Shown here: piece by piece, positions 1 to 8,483 of the stretch
Layout: every line of letters begins with the position of its first letter
Position numbering within the stretch: position 1 is the first letter of the stretch
DNA from: an uncultured Roseibium sp.
GTDB lineage: Bacteria > Pseudomonadota > Alphaproteobacteria > Rhizobiales > Stappiaceae
Direction of reading: 5' to 3'
Assembly: GCF_963675985.1 (NCBI RefSeq)
Contig: NZ_OY780958.1
Span: forward strand, 372,001-436,000
Length of the DNA stretch: 64,000 nt
The notes under the pieces: model-generated
Told to the model about the DNA's origin: nothing
The model's database searches: none
What the model saw: the letters and a program-made list of their open reading frames with translations, nothing else
Made by a program: the position numbers and the translations under genes

Positions 1-622
1 CCTCGTTGCCGGCGGTTACGTCGTTGCCGACGATGCGCGGATCGGTTTCGTCTCCCCACTTGTTCGGATCGCCGAGATCGATGCCGAAACCCTGCAGGAA
101 CCCCTGGTCGCGCAGCACGCCTACGGTCGGCTGGCTCACACCAAGATCAAGCATGGCGATCTTGGCATTGGCCGCGTCGGCGCCGAGCGTGGCGGCTGCC
201 CATTCTCCGATCAGTTCGCCGGCCTTGAAGTTGTCGGTGGCGAAAGTCGCGTCCGCAGCGTCGATCGGATCGAGTGGCGTGTCGAGCGCAATCACCAGAA
301 GGCCCGCGTCGCGCGCCTGCTGCACCGAAGAGACGATCGAGGACGTGTCGGAGGCGGTTAGCAGAATGCCCTTCGCGCCGTCGGCGATGCAGGTTTCGAT
401 GGCCGCGACCTGGGTTTCATGGTCGCCGTCGATCTTGCCGGCATAGGTCTTCAGGTCGATGCCGAGTTCCTCGGCCTTGGCCGATGCGCCTTCCTTCATC
501 TTGACGAAGAAGGGATTGGTGTCGGTCTTGGTGATCAGGCAGGCGGAGATGTCTGCTGCCGCAGCGGGTGCAGCCGCCATGACCGCCAGGACGGAGCCTG
601 TTGCGAGTAGCTTACGGATCAT
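1..622 (-). CDS. frcB: Fructose-type sugar ABC transporter substrate-binding protein, partial (3' end outside window)
   Basis: The first 207 codons of a periplasmic sugar-binding protein are present; the rest lies beyond the left edge. It begins ATG at 622 with GGAGG seven bases upstream. A signal peptide ends near residue 23. The mature start (DISACLITKTDTNPFF) and later stretches such as AGKIDGDHETQVAAIE and ALDTPLDPIDAADATFATDN agree with FrcB, the binding protein of the Sinorhizobium fructose/mannose/ribose importer, within the RbsB-like class. The ROK repressor gene immediately upstream on the same strand matches the frcR-frcB order known in rhizobia. Expected partners, a permease and an ATPase, should follow outside the window. 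Sugar specificity is inferred from resemblance. Confidence 0.88.
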   Translation of the reverse strand, partial: MIRKLLATGSVLAVMAAAPAAAADISACLITKTDTNPFFVKMKEGASAKAEELGIDLKTYAGKIDGDHETQVAAIETCIADGAKGILLTASDTSSIVSSVQQARDAGLLVIALDTPLDPIDAADATFATDNFKAGELIGEWAAATLGADAANAKIAMLDLGVSQPTVGVLRDQGFLQGFGIDLGDPNKWGDETDPRIVGNDVTAGNE

Positions 623-693
623 TTCGTTTCCTCCCTGGCCGTGTCTTGAGTTGACGGTTCGGATTTGGCCAGTCCTGACCCGAACCGTACCTT

Positions 694-1965
694 TTAAACC
701 GCTACGCCGTTTTCCTCACGGATCGCGGCCCCGGCGGATCCCCCAGGCCGGTTTCCGGTCAAAATCGCCGCGCGCGGCGAAAAGTTGAAAAACATCGGCA
801 GACTCGCGGCGCCGATCGCGCCCGCATCCTGATGGAAGTTGCCGAACAGCAGATCGGGTGTGTTGCGGGCTTCGGGAGCGGCTTCCGTCAGTGCCGCGGC
901 CAGCCCTTTCGTCAACCGCTCGGCGAATGCGCCGTCGAGATCGCTGTCGATGATGACGAGCGGCATGTCGAGCAGGGCATAGGCGGCGCCGAGCGACGGG
1001 GAGAGCGCGTCGATGCAGTCAGCCATCCACTCGGTGACCGCCGGGTCGTCGCGCTCGACTGCGTCCTGAAGGTCGAGGCGGCTGAGCGACGCAAAATTCT
1101 CCGGCGACAGGTGACGTGCAAGCGAAACCAGCGAGGCGCGGGTCAGAAGCAGATCCCATTGCTTCTTCGGCTCCGGCGCCGTCGACAGCCGGCTCGGCGG
1201 CACCGGCATCATGGCCACATCGCCCGCATTGCCGGTGACGCCGCGCACGACGTCGCCGGACAGGATCAGGCCGCCGCCGATTGCCGGACCGAGAAAGAGG
1301 TAGAGGAAGTTGTCGTGGTCGCGGCCATGGCCGTAAAAGAGTTCCGCGACGGCCGCCGCCGTGCCGTCGTTCTCACGGAACACCGGCAGGTCCGTGGCGT
1401 CCCGCAAGGCTTTGGTGATGTCGAAGTCGTCCCACGCGCGAAAACTGGCCGGCGGCAGGCCCAGTTCGTGGAGCCAGGCGCCCAGGTTGAAGGGCTGGGC
1501 GATCCCGATCCCGGCAATGCGGTCCTGTTCTTCGTCACTCAGCAGGGATGCCAGGTTTTGCAGGTCATCGCGGATGATTTCCAGGGCCTTGGCGGGCTGT
1601 GGCAGGATCATGTCGTGGCCGCGACGGCCGATGACCTTGCCCTCGAAATCGAGCAGGACGACTTCCAGATTGGTGCGGTCGATCCGTACGCCGAAGCCGA
1701 AGGCGCCGCGCGGAGCGAGTTTCAGAAGGGTTGCCGGCTGACCGCGGCCGCCGTCATGGCGCTTGCCGCTTTCGGTGATCAGTCCGTCATCGGCCAGGGT
1801 CTGGATAATGCCGCCGACCGCCGCATTGGTCAGTTTCGTGGCACGGGCAAGATCGGCTTTGGACGCGCTGCCGGCGCGACGAAGCATCAGCAGAACGATG
1901 CGCTCGTTGTACTGGCGCAGCTGCGCGGAGTTCGATCCGCGCCCGTTTTGACTGCGCTTGTTCAA
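694..1965 (-). CDS. frcR: ROK-family transcriptional repressor, probable sugar-operon regulator FrcR
   Basis: The 423-residue protein has an N-terminal winged helix-turn-helix (about residues 15-75, with ARATKLTNAAVGGIIQTLAD) and a ROK sugar-kinase-like domain after residue 90. The start is TTG at 1965, supported by GGAGG eight bases upstream. It lies 71 bp upstream of the frcB-like gene, as in rhizobial frc operons, so repression of that importer relieved by sugar is likely. The usual ROK zinc motif (CxCGxxGC) is not present: after GNAGDVAMMPV the chain carries no cysteine cluster. It therefore fits the regulator branch that has lost kinase features. Family assignment is firm; the exact symbol depends on context. 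Confidence 0.85.
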   Translation of the reverse strand: MNKRSQNGRGSNSAQLRQYNERIVLLMLRRAGSASKADLARATKLTNAAVGGIIQTLADDGLITESGKRHDGGRGQPATLLKLAPRGAFGFGVRIDRTNLEVVLLDFEGKVIGRRGHDMILPQPAKALEIIRDDLQNLASLLSDEEQDRIAGIGIAQPFNLGAWLHELGLPPASFRAWDDFDITKALRDATDLPVFRENDGTAAAVAELFYGHGRDHDNFLYLFLGPAIGGGLILSGDVVRGVTGNAGDVAMMPVPPSRLSTAPEPKKQWDLLLTRASLVSLARHLSPENFASLSRLDLQDAVERDDPAVTEWMADCIDALSPSLGAAYALLDMPLVIIDSDLDGAFAERLTKGLAAALTEAAPEARNTPDLLFGNFHQDAGAIGAASLPMFFNFSPRAAILTGNRPGGSAGAAIREENGVAV

Positions 1966-2334
1966 GGCCTGTTCCTCCCGGACGCCGCCTGTCGGCGGTC
2001 AACTTCAGTTCATGTTATTAATTATTCTTGATTTAATTATTTGTAATCGGCTGTTTTCTGTCAAATCAAAACGCTGACACGCCTTCAGTTCTTTTTAATG
2101 CAATGCGATAAGCTATTGTAAAATATTGTTTTCGCTGCGTCAGAATTTATAGCGATTTTGATTGAAATCCAGTGTCCGGACAGGAGAAACGCCTCCAAGG
2201 CGACGTTTGGGGCCGGCTGAGGGCGCATTCTTCAAAGCGGTCCCAAGGTGCGTGGCGGCATTGTCGGCGCAGCGTGTCCTCCGATAGACTGCTGCGAAAC
2301 GAAGCTGCGGCTTCCCGATTCTTTGGAGACCCTC
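1966..2334. promoter_or_regulatory. Divergent intergenic region between frcR and ade
   Basis: This 369-bp gap separates two divergently transcribed genes. The part nearest frcR (about 2010-2145) is strikingly AT-rich, with repeated TTAATTATT-like tracts around 2015-2041, which is the sort of place a ROK repressor and RNA polymerase would bind. No convincing pair of promoter hexamers or riboswitch was recognised, and no reading frame here has a credible start and ribosome site. Confidence 0.4.
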
Positions 2335-4053
2335 ATGGCTGCCGGTACGGAGCACTCAATCGACTTTCTGGCACGGGCGATTGCCGCGGGATCGGGCGAA
2401 GAACCTGCCGATCTCGTCATCAAGAATGCCCGGATCTTCAGCGTCCTGGACGGCTCGCTCATCGAGAGCGATATCGCTGTTGTCGGCGACCGCATCGTCG
2501 GGACCCTTGGCTCTTACGAGGCAGCCCGAACGGTCGATGCGGAGGGGCGTGTCGTCGTGCCGGGGTTCATCGATACCCATCTGCACGTGGAATCTTCCCT
2601 GGTCACGCCGTTCGAGTTCGACCGGTGCGTTCTGCCTCACGGAGTGACCACGGCGATCTGCGATCCGCACGAGATCGCCAATGTGCTCGGCAGCGAAGGC
2701 ATCCGCTATTTTCTGGACAGCTCCCTGGAAACGGTGATGGATCTCAGGGTCAACCTGTCCTCCTGCGTCCCCGCAACCGCTTTCGAGACCTCCGGGGCCT
2801 GCCTGGAAATCGAGGACTTGCTGCCCTTCAAGGATCATCCCAAGGTGATCGGTCTTGCGGAATTTATGAATTTCCCCGGCGTTCTGGCACGCGACCCGAA
2901 GGTTCTGGCAAAGCTCGCCGCCTTTCAGGACGGTCATATCGACGGCCACGCGCCGCTTCTTTCAGGGCTTGCGCTCAACGGTTATCTGGCGGCCGGCATT
3001 CGTACCGACCACGAAGCGACGACGGCCGAAGAGGCTTTGGAAAAGCTTTCCAAGGGCATGCATATCCTGATCCGCGAAGGCTCCGTCTCCAAGGATTTGG
3101 AAGCGCTTTATCCGATCCTGCAGCCGGATGTGTCCGCTTTCATCGCGCTTTGCACCGACGACCGCAATCCGCTCGATATTGCCGAGGAAGGCCATCTCGA
3201 CAGCATGATCCGGCGGCTCATCGCCAAGGGCATTCGGCCGCTCGATGCCTACCGGGCGGCGAGCTGGTCGGCGGCCAATGCGTTCGGGCTGAAGGACCGC
3301 GGTCTGATTGCTCCGGGTCGGCGCGCCGACCTGGTATTGCTTGACGATTTCGAGGATTGCCGGGTGGCGTCGGTCGTCAGCGGCGGTCGGCCGGTGACCG
3401 ATGAACTCTACGATCAGCGGACGATCATTCCCCCGGTCGGGCTGATGAGCGTCAGGGCCGACAAGGTGCAGGCGGCCTCTTTCGAGATCAAGGCGGCAAA
3501 CCGCGAGGGCGACGTCATCGGCGTGGTGCCCGGGCGGATCATCACCGAACATCTCAAGCACGTGCTGCCGGTCGAAAACGGACAGGCGCAGATCGATCTC
3601 GATGCGGATGTGCTGAAGGTCGCGGTCGTCGAGCGGCATAAGAGGACCGGCAATATCGGCAAGGGTTTCGTCAAGGGATTCGGCATGACGGCGGGCGCGA
3701 TTGCCTCCTCGGTCGGCCATGACAGTCACAATATCTGCGTGGTCGGTGCGAGCGAAGCGGCGATGGCCCATGCCGTCAACCGGGTCATCGAACTCCACGG
3801 CGGTTTCGTCGTTGCCGATGATGACGGCGTTCGCGCCGAACTGGCGCTGCCGCTTGCCGGTCTGATGAGCCTCGAACCGTTCGAGACGGTTCGCCATGCC
3901 CTGGAAGACCTGCGCCAGGCGGCGAAGGATCTCGGCTGTACCCTGCCGGAGCCCTTCCTCCAGGTCGCTTTCCTGCCGCTTCCGGTCATCCCCCACCTCA
4001 AGATTACCGATTTCGGGATGTTCGACGTGGATCGGTTTGAACTCATCGATTAG
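2335..4053 (+). CDS. ade: Adenine deaminase
   Basis: The enzyme hydrolyses adenine to hypoxanthine and ammonia in purine salvage. The 572-residue length matches bacterial adenine deaminases of the amidohydrolase superfamily. The metal-binding HxH motif is in VPGFIDTHLHVESS, followed by HGVTTAICDPHEIANV; a later DHEATTAEEALEKLSKGMH stretch and CTDDRNPLDI supply further active-site residues. The start at 2335 is preferred over an in-frame upstream codon at 2248 because GGAG sits seven bases before it and the upstream residues look unlike the family. A AAA ATPase gene follows after 11 bp, so the two are probably cotranscribed. Confidence 0.93.
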   Translation: MAAGTEHSIDFLARAIAAGSGEEPADLVIKNARIFSVLDGSLIESDIAVVGDRIVGTLGSYEAARTVDAEGRVVVPGFIDTHLHVESSLVTPFEFDRCVLPHGVTTAICDPHEIANVLGSEGIRYFLDSSLETVMDLRVNLSSCVPATAFETSGACLEIEDLLPFKDHPKVIGLAEFMNFPGVLARDPKVLAKLAAFQDGHIDGHAPLLSGLALNGYLAAGIRTDHEATTAEEALEKLSKGMHILIREGSVSKDLEALYPILQPDVSAFIALCTDDRNPLDIAEEGHLDSMIRRLIAKGIRPLDAYRAASWSAANAFGLKDRGLIAPGRRADLVLLDDFEDCRVASVVSGGRPVTDELYDQRTIIPPVGLMSVRADKVQAASFEIKAANREGDVIGVVPGRIITEHLKHVLPVENGQAQIDLDADVLKVAVVERHKRTGNIGKGFVKGFGMTAGAIASSVGHDSHNICVVGASEAAMAHAVNRVIELHGGFVVADDDGVRAELALPLAGLMSLEPFETVRHALEDLRQAAKDLGCTLPEPFLQVAFLPLPVIPHLKITDFGMFDVDRFELID

Positions 4054-4064
4054 GCCCTGACCGC

Positions 4065-5222
4065 ATGATCCTGACCCTTGCCGTTTCCGGATACCGGTCG
4101 CTGCGCAATCTGGTTTTGCCGCTGGATCGGATCACGGTGATCACGGGCCCGAACGGTAGCGGAAAGTCGAGCCTTTACCGCGCCATCCGCCTTCTGGGCG
4201 AGGTGGCCCAGGGACAGGCGATCGCCTCGCTGGCGAGAGAAGGCGGGTTGCAATCGACGCTCTGGGCCGGACCGGAAACCATCTCACGGGCCATGAAGCT
4301 TGGAGAGGTGCCCGTTCAAGGCGCGCGCCGCCAGGATGTGGTCAGCCTGAAACTCGGCTTTGCCGACGAGGATTACGGCTATGCGATCGACCTCGGCCTG
4401 CCCGTTGCCGACAAGACGTCGTTCTTCAATCATGATCCGGAAATCAAGGCGGAAGTGCTTTGGGCCGGGGAGGCCCTGAGGCGGTCCAACGAGATTGCGG
4501 CCCGCTCCGGACCTTCGGTGCGTGTTCTGAACCAGAGCGGGCACCGGATCCCTGTCCTCCAGAACCTGGCAAGCTTCGACAGCATGATGACCCATGCGGC
4601 GGATCCGCAGAATGCGCTGGAACTGCTCGTCATGCGCGACCGCATGCGCGGCTGGCGGTTTTACGATCACTTGCGCACCGATGTGGAGGCGCCGGCGCGG
4701 ATGCCGCGGATCGGTACACGGACGACGGCGCTCGGCCCCGACGGCGGCGATCTTGCGGCCGCCCTGCGCACCATCCAGGAAATCGGCGATGCGGAGCTGC
4801 TCGCCGAATCCGTCGACGATGCCTTTCCGGGCTCCGAAATCGAGATCCAGGTGAGCGACGGGCTGTTCGAGGTGCTGATGTATCAGCGCGGTCTGCTCAG
4901 GCCGCTACGAACCAGCGAACTTTCGGACGGGACGCTGCGCTATCTGCTCCTGATCGCCCTGCTGCTGACACCGCGCCCGCCGCCGCTTCTGGTGCTCAAC
5001 GAGCCGGAAACCAGCCTGCATCCGAAACTGCTGGAACCGCTCGGACGCCTGATTGGCAAAGCTGCGGAAAAAACCCAGATCATTCTGGTGTCCCATGCCC
5101 GCGACCTGGTTGAACCGATCTCCGGACTGGCCGGTTGCCTGCGTTACGAGTTGCGCAAGGAATTGGGTGAAACGGTTACGGACGTGGCGGAGGAGCCGGC
5201 CTGGAACTGGCCGAAGAGATAA
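4065..5222 (+). CDS. AAA-type ATPase of the SMC/OLD-like class, function unknown
   Basis: The 385-residue soluble protein is an ABC/SMC-like ATPase with the insert between its two halves short. Walker A is GPNGSGKSS (residues 28-36), a signature-like LSDGTLRYLLL precedes Walker B LLVLNEPETSLHP (Asn312-Glu313 in place of the more usual Asp-Glu), and an H-loop ILVSHARDLVE follows. Such stand-alone predicted ATPases are common in bacteria and some are parts of anti-phage or DNA-maintenance systems, but no nuclease or other effector gene adjoins it. It sits 11 bp after ade, which suggests shared transcription rather than shared pathway. The function cannot be named from sequence. Confidence 0.75.
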   Translation: MILTLAVSGYRSLRNLVLPLDRITVITGPNGSGKSSLYRAIRLLGEVAQGQAIASLAREGGLQSTLWAGPETISRAMKLGEVPVQGARRQDVVSLKLGFADEDYGYAIDLGLPVADKTSFFNHDPEIKAEVLWAGEALRRSNEIAARSGPSVRVLNQSGHRIPVLQNLASFDSMMTHAADPQNALELLVMRDRMRGWRFYDHLRTDVEAPARMPRIGTRTTALGPDGGDLAAALRTIQEIGDAELLAESVDDAFPGSEIEIQVSDGLFEVLMYQRGLLRPLRTSELSDGTLRYLLLIALLLTPRPPPLLVLNEPETSLHPKLLEPLGRLIGKAAEKTQIILVSHARDLVEPISGLAGCLRYELRKELGETVTDVAEEPAWNWPKR

Positions 5223-5373
5223 CGGGGGGCAGGGCGCGAACGCCGGAAAGGCCGATCTGCTTCATCGTCCCGTGAAATTTGACATCCCGGTTCAATTCCG
5301 CTGGAGGCGACCGTTCGCATATGTCCTTCGCAGTCCTGCGGGTGTAAAAAAGAAGAAAGATCTGGAGTAGGTA

Positions 5374-7035
5374 ATGTCGACTGCGGAGGAGTGGAGGAGC
5401 GCGTTTACGGCTCGTCCGGTGCATGACTATCTGGAGGACACGGTCAGAGATCTGGGAGATCGTCCGGCGATCGATTTCCTGGGACGCCTGTGGAACTACG
5501 CCGAACTCGGCAGGCTGGTCGACAAGACGGCCGCCGGTCTGCAGGCGATCGGCGTGAAGCCGGGCGTTCATGTCGGCCTGTGTCTTCCCAACACGCCCTA
5601 CTACACCATCTTCTATTTCGCGATTTTGAAGGCCGGCGGCACGGTGGTCAATTTCAATCCGCTCTATGTCAAGCGGGAGATCGAGGCCCAGGTCCGGGAC
5701 GCGGATGTGAAGATCATGGTCACGCTCGACCTGAAAATGATCTTCGACACGGTCGAGACCGTGCGCAGGGAAGGCGCCCTCGACCGCCTTATCGTCTGCT
5801 CCATGTCCGCCTGCCTGCCGAGGGTCAAGGGGATTGCGTTCAGCCTCCTGAAGCGCAACGAGGTCGCGCGCATCCCCGACGGGCCGGCGCATATCCGTTT
5901 CGAGGCGCTGACAAAGACGGCGGACCGGCCCGAGCCGGTGGAGATCGATCCGGAAACGGACGTCGCGGTTCTGCAATATACCGGCGGCACGACCGGGGTT
6001 CCCAAGGGCGCGATGCTCACCCACCGCAATCTGTCGGCCAATATCGAGCAGATGCGCTGCGTCTTTCAGATGGCGAAGACGGGGGAGGAAAAGCTGCTCT
6101 GCGTCCTGCCGTTTTTCCATGTGTTCGCCATGACCGTGGCGCAGAATCTCGCGGTTATCCTGGGCGCGGAAATGGTGATGCAGCCCAGGTTCGACATGAA
6201 ATCGCTGTTGACTGCGATCAAGCGAAAGAAAGTGACCCTGTTTCCCGGCGTGCCGACCCTCTACACGGCGATCAACAATTCGCCGCTGACGCCTAAGTAT
6301 GATCTCAGTAGCGTCAACTTGTGCATTTCCGGCGGCGCGCCATTGCCGGTCGAAGTCAAAAAGAAGTTCGAGGCGCTGACCGGGTGCGTCCTGGTGGAAG
6401 GCTACGGGCTTACCGAAACGTCGCCAGTCGCCGCGGTCAATCCGCTCGACGGATCTGGCAAGACCGGTTCCATCGGGACGTTGCTGCCGGGAACGACCGG
6501 ACGTTTCTGCAACATCGAGGACCTTCGTACGGTTATGCCAGCTGGAGAGAAGGGGGAGCTTTGCCTGCAGGGGCCGCAAGTCATGAAAGGCTATTGGAAG
6601 CGGCCCGAAGCCACCGAAGACTCCATCGATGCGGACGGTTTTCTTCATACCGGCGACGTCGGTTACATCGATCCGGACGGGTATATTTACCTGGTCGACC
6701 GGATCAAGGATCTGATCCTGTGTTCCGGTTTCAACGTTTACCCCCGTGTCGTCGAAGAGGCGATCTACCAGCACGAGGCTGTGGAGGAAGCGATCGTGAT
6801 TGGTATCCCGGATGAATATCGGGGCCAGTCGCCGAAGGCGTTTATCAAACTCAAGGAGGGGTACGACCTGACGCAGGAGCAACTGGCGGCGTTTCTGAAA
6901 ACCCAGCTCTCTGCGATCGAGCTTCCTCGTGCTTATGAATTCAGGCGCGAGTTGCCGAAAACGATGGTTGGCAAATTGTCGAAGAAGGAACTCGTGGAAG
7001 AGGAAATGGCAAAGCGGGAAGGGAACGCAAGCTGA
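5374..7035 (+). CDS. fadD: Long-chain fatty acid-CoA ligase
   Basis: The 553-residue enzyme belongs to the AMP-binding, adenylate-forming superfamily and probably activates fatty acids to acyl-CoA for beta-oxidation or lipid synthesis. The phosphate-binding loop YTGGTTGVPKGAMLTH (about residues 199-214), the GYGLTETSP motif, the HTGDVGYIDPDGY motif and the C-terminal LPKTMVGKLSKKEL lysine region are all intact. ATG at 5374 is preceded by GGAG with seven-base spacing. The 150-bp gap before it suggests its own promoter. The substrate chain length is not proved; other carboxylates remain possible. Confidence 0.85.
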   Translation: MSTAEEWRSAFTARPVHDYLEDTVRDLGDRPAIDFLGRLWNYAELGRLVDKTAAGLQAIGVKPGVHVGLCLPNTPYYTIFYFAILKAGGTVVNFNPLYVKREIEAQVRDADVKIMVTLDLKMIFDTVETVRREGALDRLIVCSMSACLPRVKGIAFSLLKRNEVARIPDGPAHIRFEALTKTADRPEPVEIDPETDVAVLQYTGGTTGVPKGAMLTHRNLSANIEQMRCVFQMAKTGEEKLLCVLPFFHVFAMTVAQNLAVILGAEMVMQPRFDMKSLLTAIKRKKVTLFPGVPTLYTAINNSPLTPKYDLSSVNLCISGGAPLPVEVKKKFEALTGCVLVEGYGLTETSPVAAVNPLDGSGKTGSIGTLLPGTTGRFCNIEDLRTVMPAGEKGELCLQGPQVMKGYWKRPEATEDSIDADGFLHTGDVGYIDPDGYIYLVDRIKDLILCSGFNVYPRVVEEAIYQHEAVEEAIVIGIPDEYRGQSPKAFIKLKEGYDLTQEQLAAFLKTQLSAIELPRAYEFRRELPKTMVGKLSKKELVEEEMAKREGNAS

Positions 7036-7116
7036 CCCGCGGCAGCTTGCCTCAATTGGGTTGTTTTCCGTGCGGCTTGTCGCTACCGATTATCAAAACA
7101 CTGTGAGCGAAAAAAA

Positions 7117-8001
7117 ATGTTGCAGGATCTGCCCCCCTATCTGACGACCCGTGAACTCGCTGACCTTATCCGGGTCAAGGAACGCAAGGTTTACGACCTG
7201 GCGGCGGCCGGCGAGGTGCCGCACAGCCGGGCCACAGGGAAGCTGCTGTTTCCACGCGATGCCGTGCTTGCCTGGATCGACCGGGCGGGAGATGCGGCGG
7301 ACGAGGGGCAGGAACGCCCCGCCGTCGTTCTCGGCAGCCATGACCTCCTGCTTGAATGGGCGCTGCGTGAATCCGGTTGCGGACTTGCCAGCCTGTTCGA
7401 CGGGTCGCTGGACGGCATCGAGCGTCTTGCCCGCAGAGAAGGGGTGGCGGCCGGTGTCCATGTTCCCGATAACGAAGACGACGACTGGAACATCGAGGCG
7501 GTCGCAAGCCAGTTCGCCTTCAAGTCGGTCGTTCTGATCGAGTGGGCAAAGCGCAACAGGGGGTTCATCGTTCCGGCGGGCAATCCGGCGCGGATCTCGA
7601 GCGTTGCCGATCTTGCAGGCAAGCGCCTGGCGCGGCGGCAGCAGGCGGCGGGTACATATGTCCTGTTGCAGAAACTGGTCGCAGAAGCCGGCAACAATCT
7701 CGAGGCCGCTCTTATTGACGGGCCGCTCGTGCGTGACGAACGGGAAGCTGCCCAGGCCGTGTTCGGCGGCGAGGCGGATGTTGCCTTCGGGCTTGAAAGC
7801 GCCGCGCACCAGAGCCGGCTGGACTTCGTTCCGGTCTGCATCGAGCGGTTCGACCTTGTCGTCCTGAGGCGGGAGTATTTCGAACCGGCGTTCCAGAAAC
7901 TGCTGGGCTTTGCGCGGAGCGAGGCCTTCGCGAACAAGGCCGGGCAACTTGGCGGCTACGACATCTCCGACCTCGGCAAGGTGCACTTCAACGGCTACTG
8001 A
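7117..8001 (+). CDS. One-component regulator: excisionase-type HTH fused to a periplasmic-binding-like domain
   Basis: Residues 5-55 (YLTTRELADLIRVKERKVYD) form an excisionase/MerR-like winged helix (HTH_17). The remaining 230 residues resemble the PBP_like sensor fused to such helices, which is related to solute-binding proteins of the molybdate/tungstate type. No signal peptide is present, so it senses a cytoplasmic ligand. The arrangement is that of a one-component transcription factor. It lies 81 bp downstream of the acyl-CoA ligase and 35 bp upstream of an NTF2-like gene. Ligand and targets are unknown; a link to molybdate would be worth testing because a molybdoprotein gene lies 13 kb away. 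Confidence 0.7.
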   Translation: MLQDLPPYLTTRELADLIRVKERKVYDLAAAGEVPHSRATGKLLFPRDAVLAWIDRAGDAADEGQERPAVVLGSHDLLLEWALRESGCGLASLFDGSLDGIERLARREGVAAGVHVPDNEDDDWNIEAVASQFAFKSVVLIEWAKRNRGFIVPAGNPARISSVADLAGKRLARRQQAAGTYVLLQKLVAEAGNNLEAALIDGPLVRDEREAAQAVFGGEADVAFGLESAAHQSRLDFVPVCIERFDLVVLRREYFEPAFQKLLGFARSEAFANKAGQLGGYDISDLGKVHFNGY

Positions 8002-8036
8002 CGCGGCTTAGAGAAACAATCGGGATGGGAGACGGC

Positions 8037-8465
8037 ATGGGCATCCATGATTTCATGGCGGCATATAAACGGGTCTGGGAAGGTCAGGACAAGCAAGGGT
8101 TTGCCGCGCTATTCGTCGACGGCGGGCGCTATTGGAATACGCCTTTCCAGGTGCAGACCGGGGCAGAGGAACTGGCTGCCTACTGGGCCCGCATCGAGTT
8201 GCAACGCGATATTGCCCTGACCTACGAAGTCCTTGCCGAGACGCCGCATGGCGGGATTGCCCATTGGCATGTCAGCTATCAGGTCGCTTCGGAGGAACTG
8301 TTCCAGATCTGGGCTGCTTCCACGGGGACTGGGCTGCCGGACCGAAAGCCCGGCGACCCGCTGCCGCGACTGACGCTGGACGGCTTGCTGAAAGCCGACT
8401 TCGCGCCCGACGGCCGTGCCGAAGAGGTGCGCATCTGGTGGCATTCGATCGCGGATATGCCCTGA
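8037..8465 (+). CDS. NTF2/SnoaL-like small protein
   Basis: About 142 residues with the cone-shaped NTF2-like pattern: an N-terminal helix (FMAAYKRVWEGQDKQGFAAL), then FVDGGRYWNTPFQ and a series of beta strands. Proteins of this fold include polyketide cyclases, isomerases and simple binding proteins, so the activity cannot be stated. The start at 8037 has GGGA at suitable spacing; an in-frame ATG at 8025 would add four residues (MGDG) and cannot be excluded. It is close behind the HTH/PBP-like regulator and may be cotranscribed with it. Confidence 0.62.
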   Translation: MGIHDFMAAYKRVWEGQDKQGFAALFVDGGRYWNTPFQVQTGAEELAAYWARIELQRDIALTYEVLAETPHGGIAHWHVSYQVASEELFQIWAASTGTGLPDRKPGDPLPRLTLDGLLKADFAPDGRAEEVRIWWHSIADMP

Positions 8466-8483
8466 CCTCATAGGCGACGGACT

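Noticed and set aside
832..2031. Open frame of 399 codons on the plus strand opposite the ROK repressor
   Set aside because: It mirrors a well-supported gene, has no ribosome site and shows no recognisable fold.
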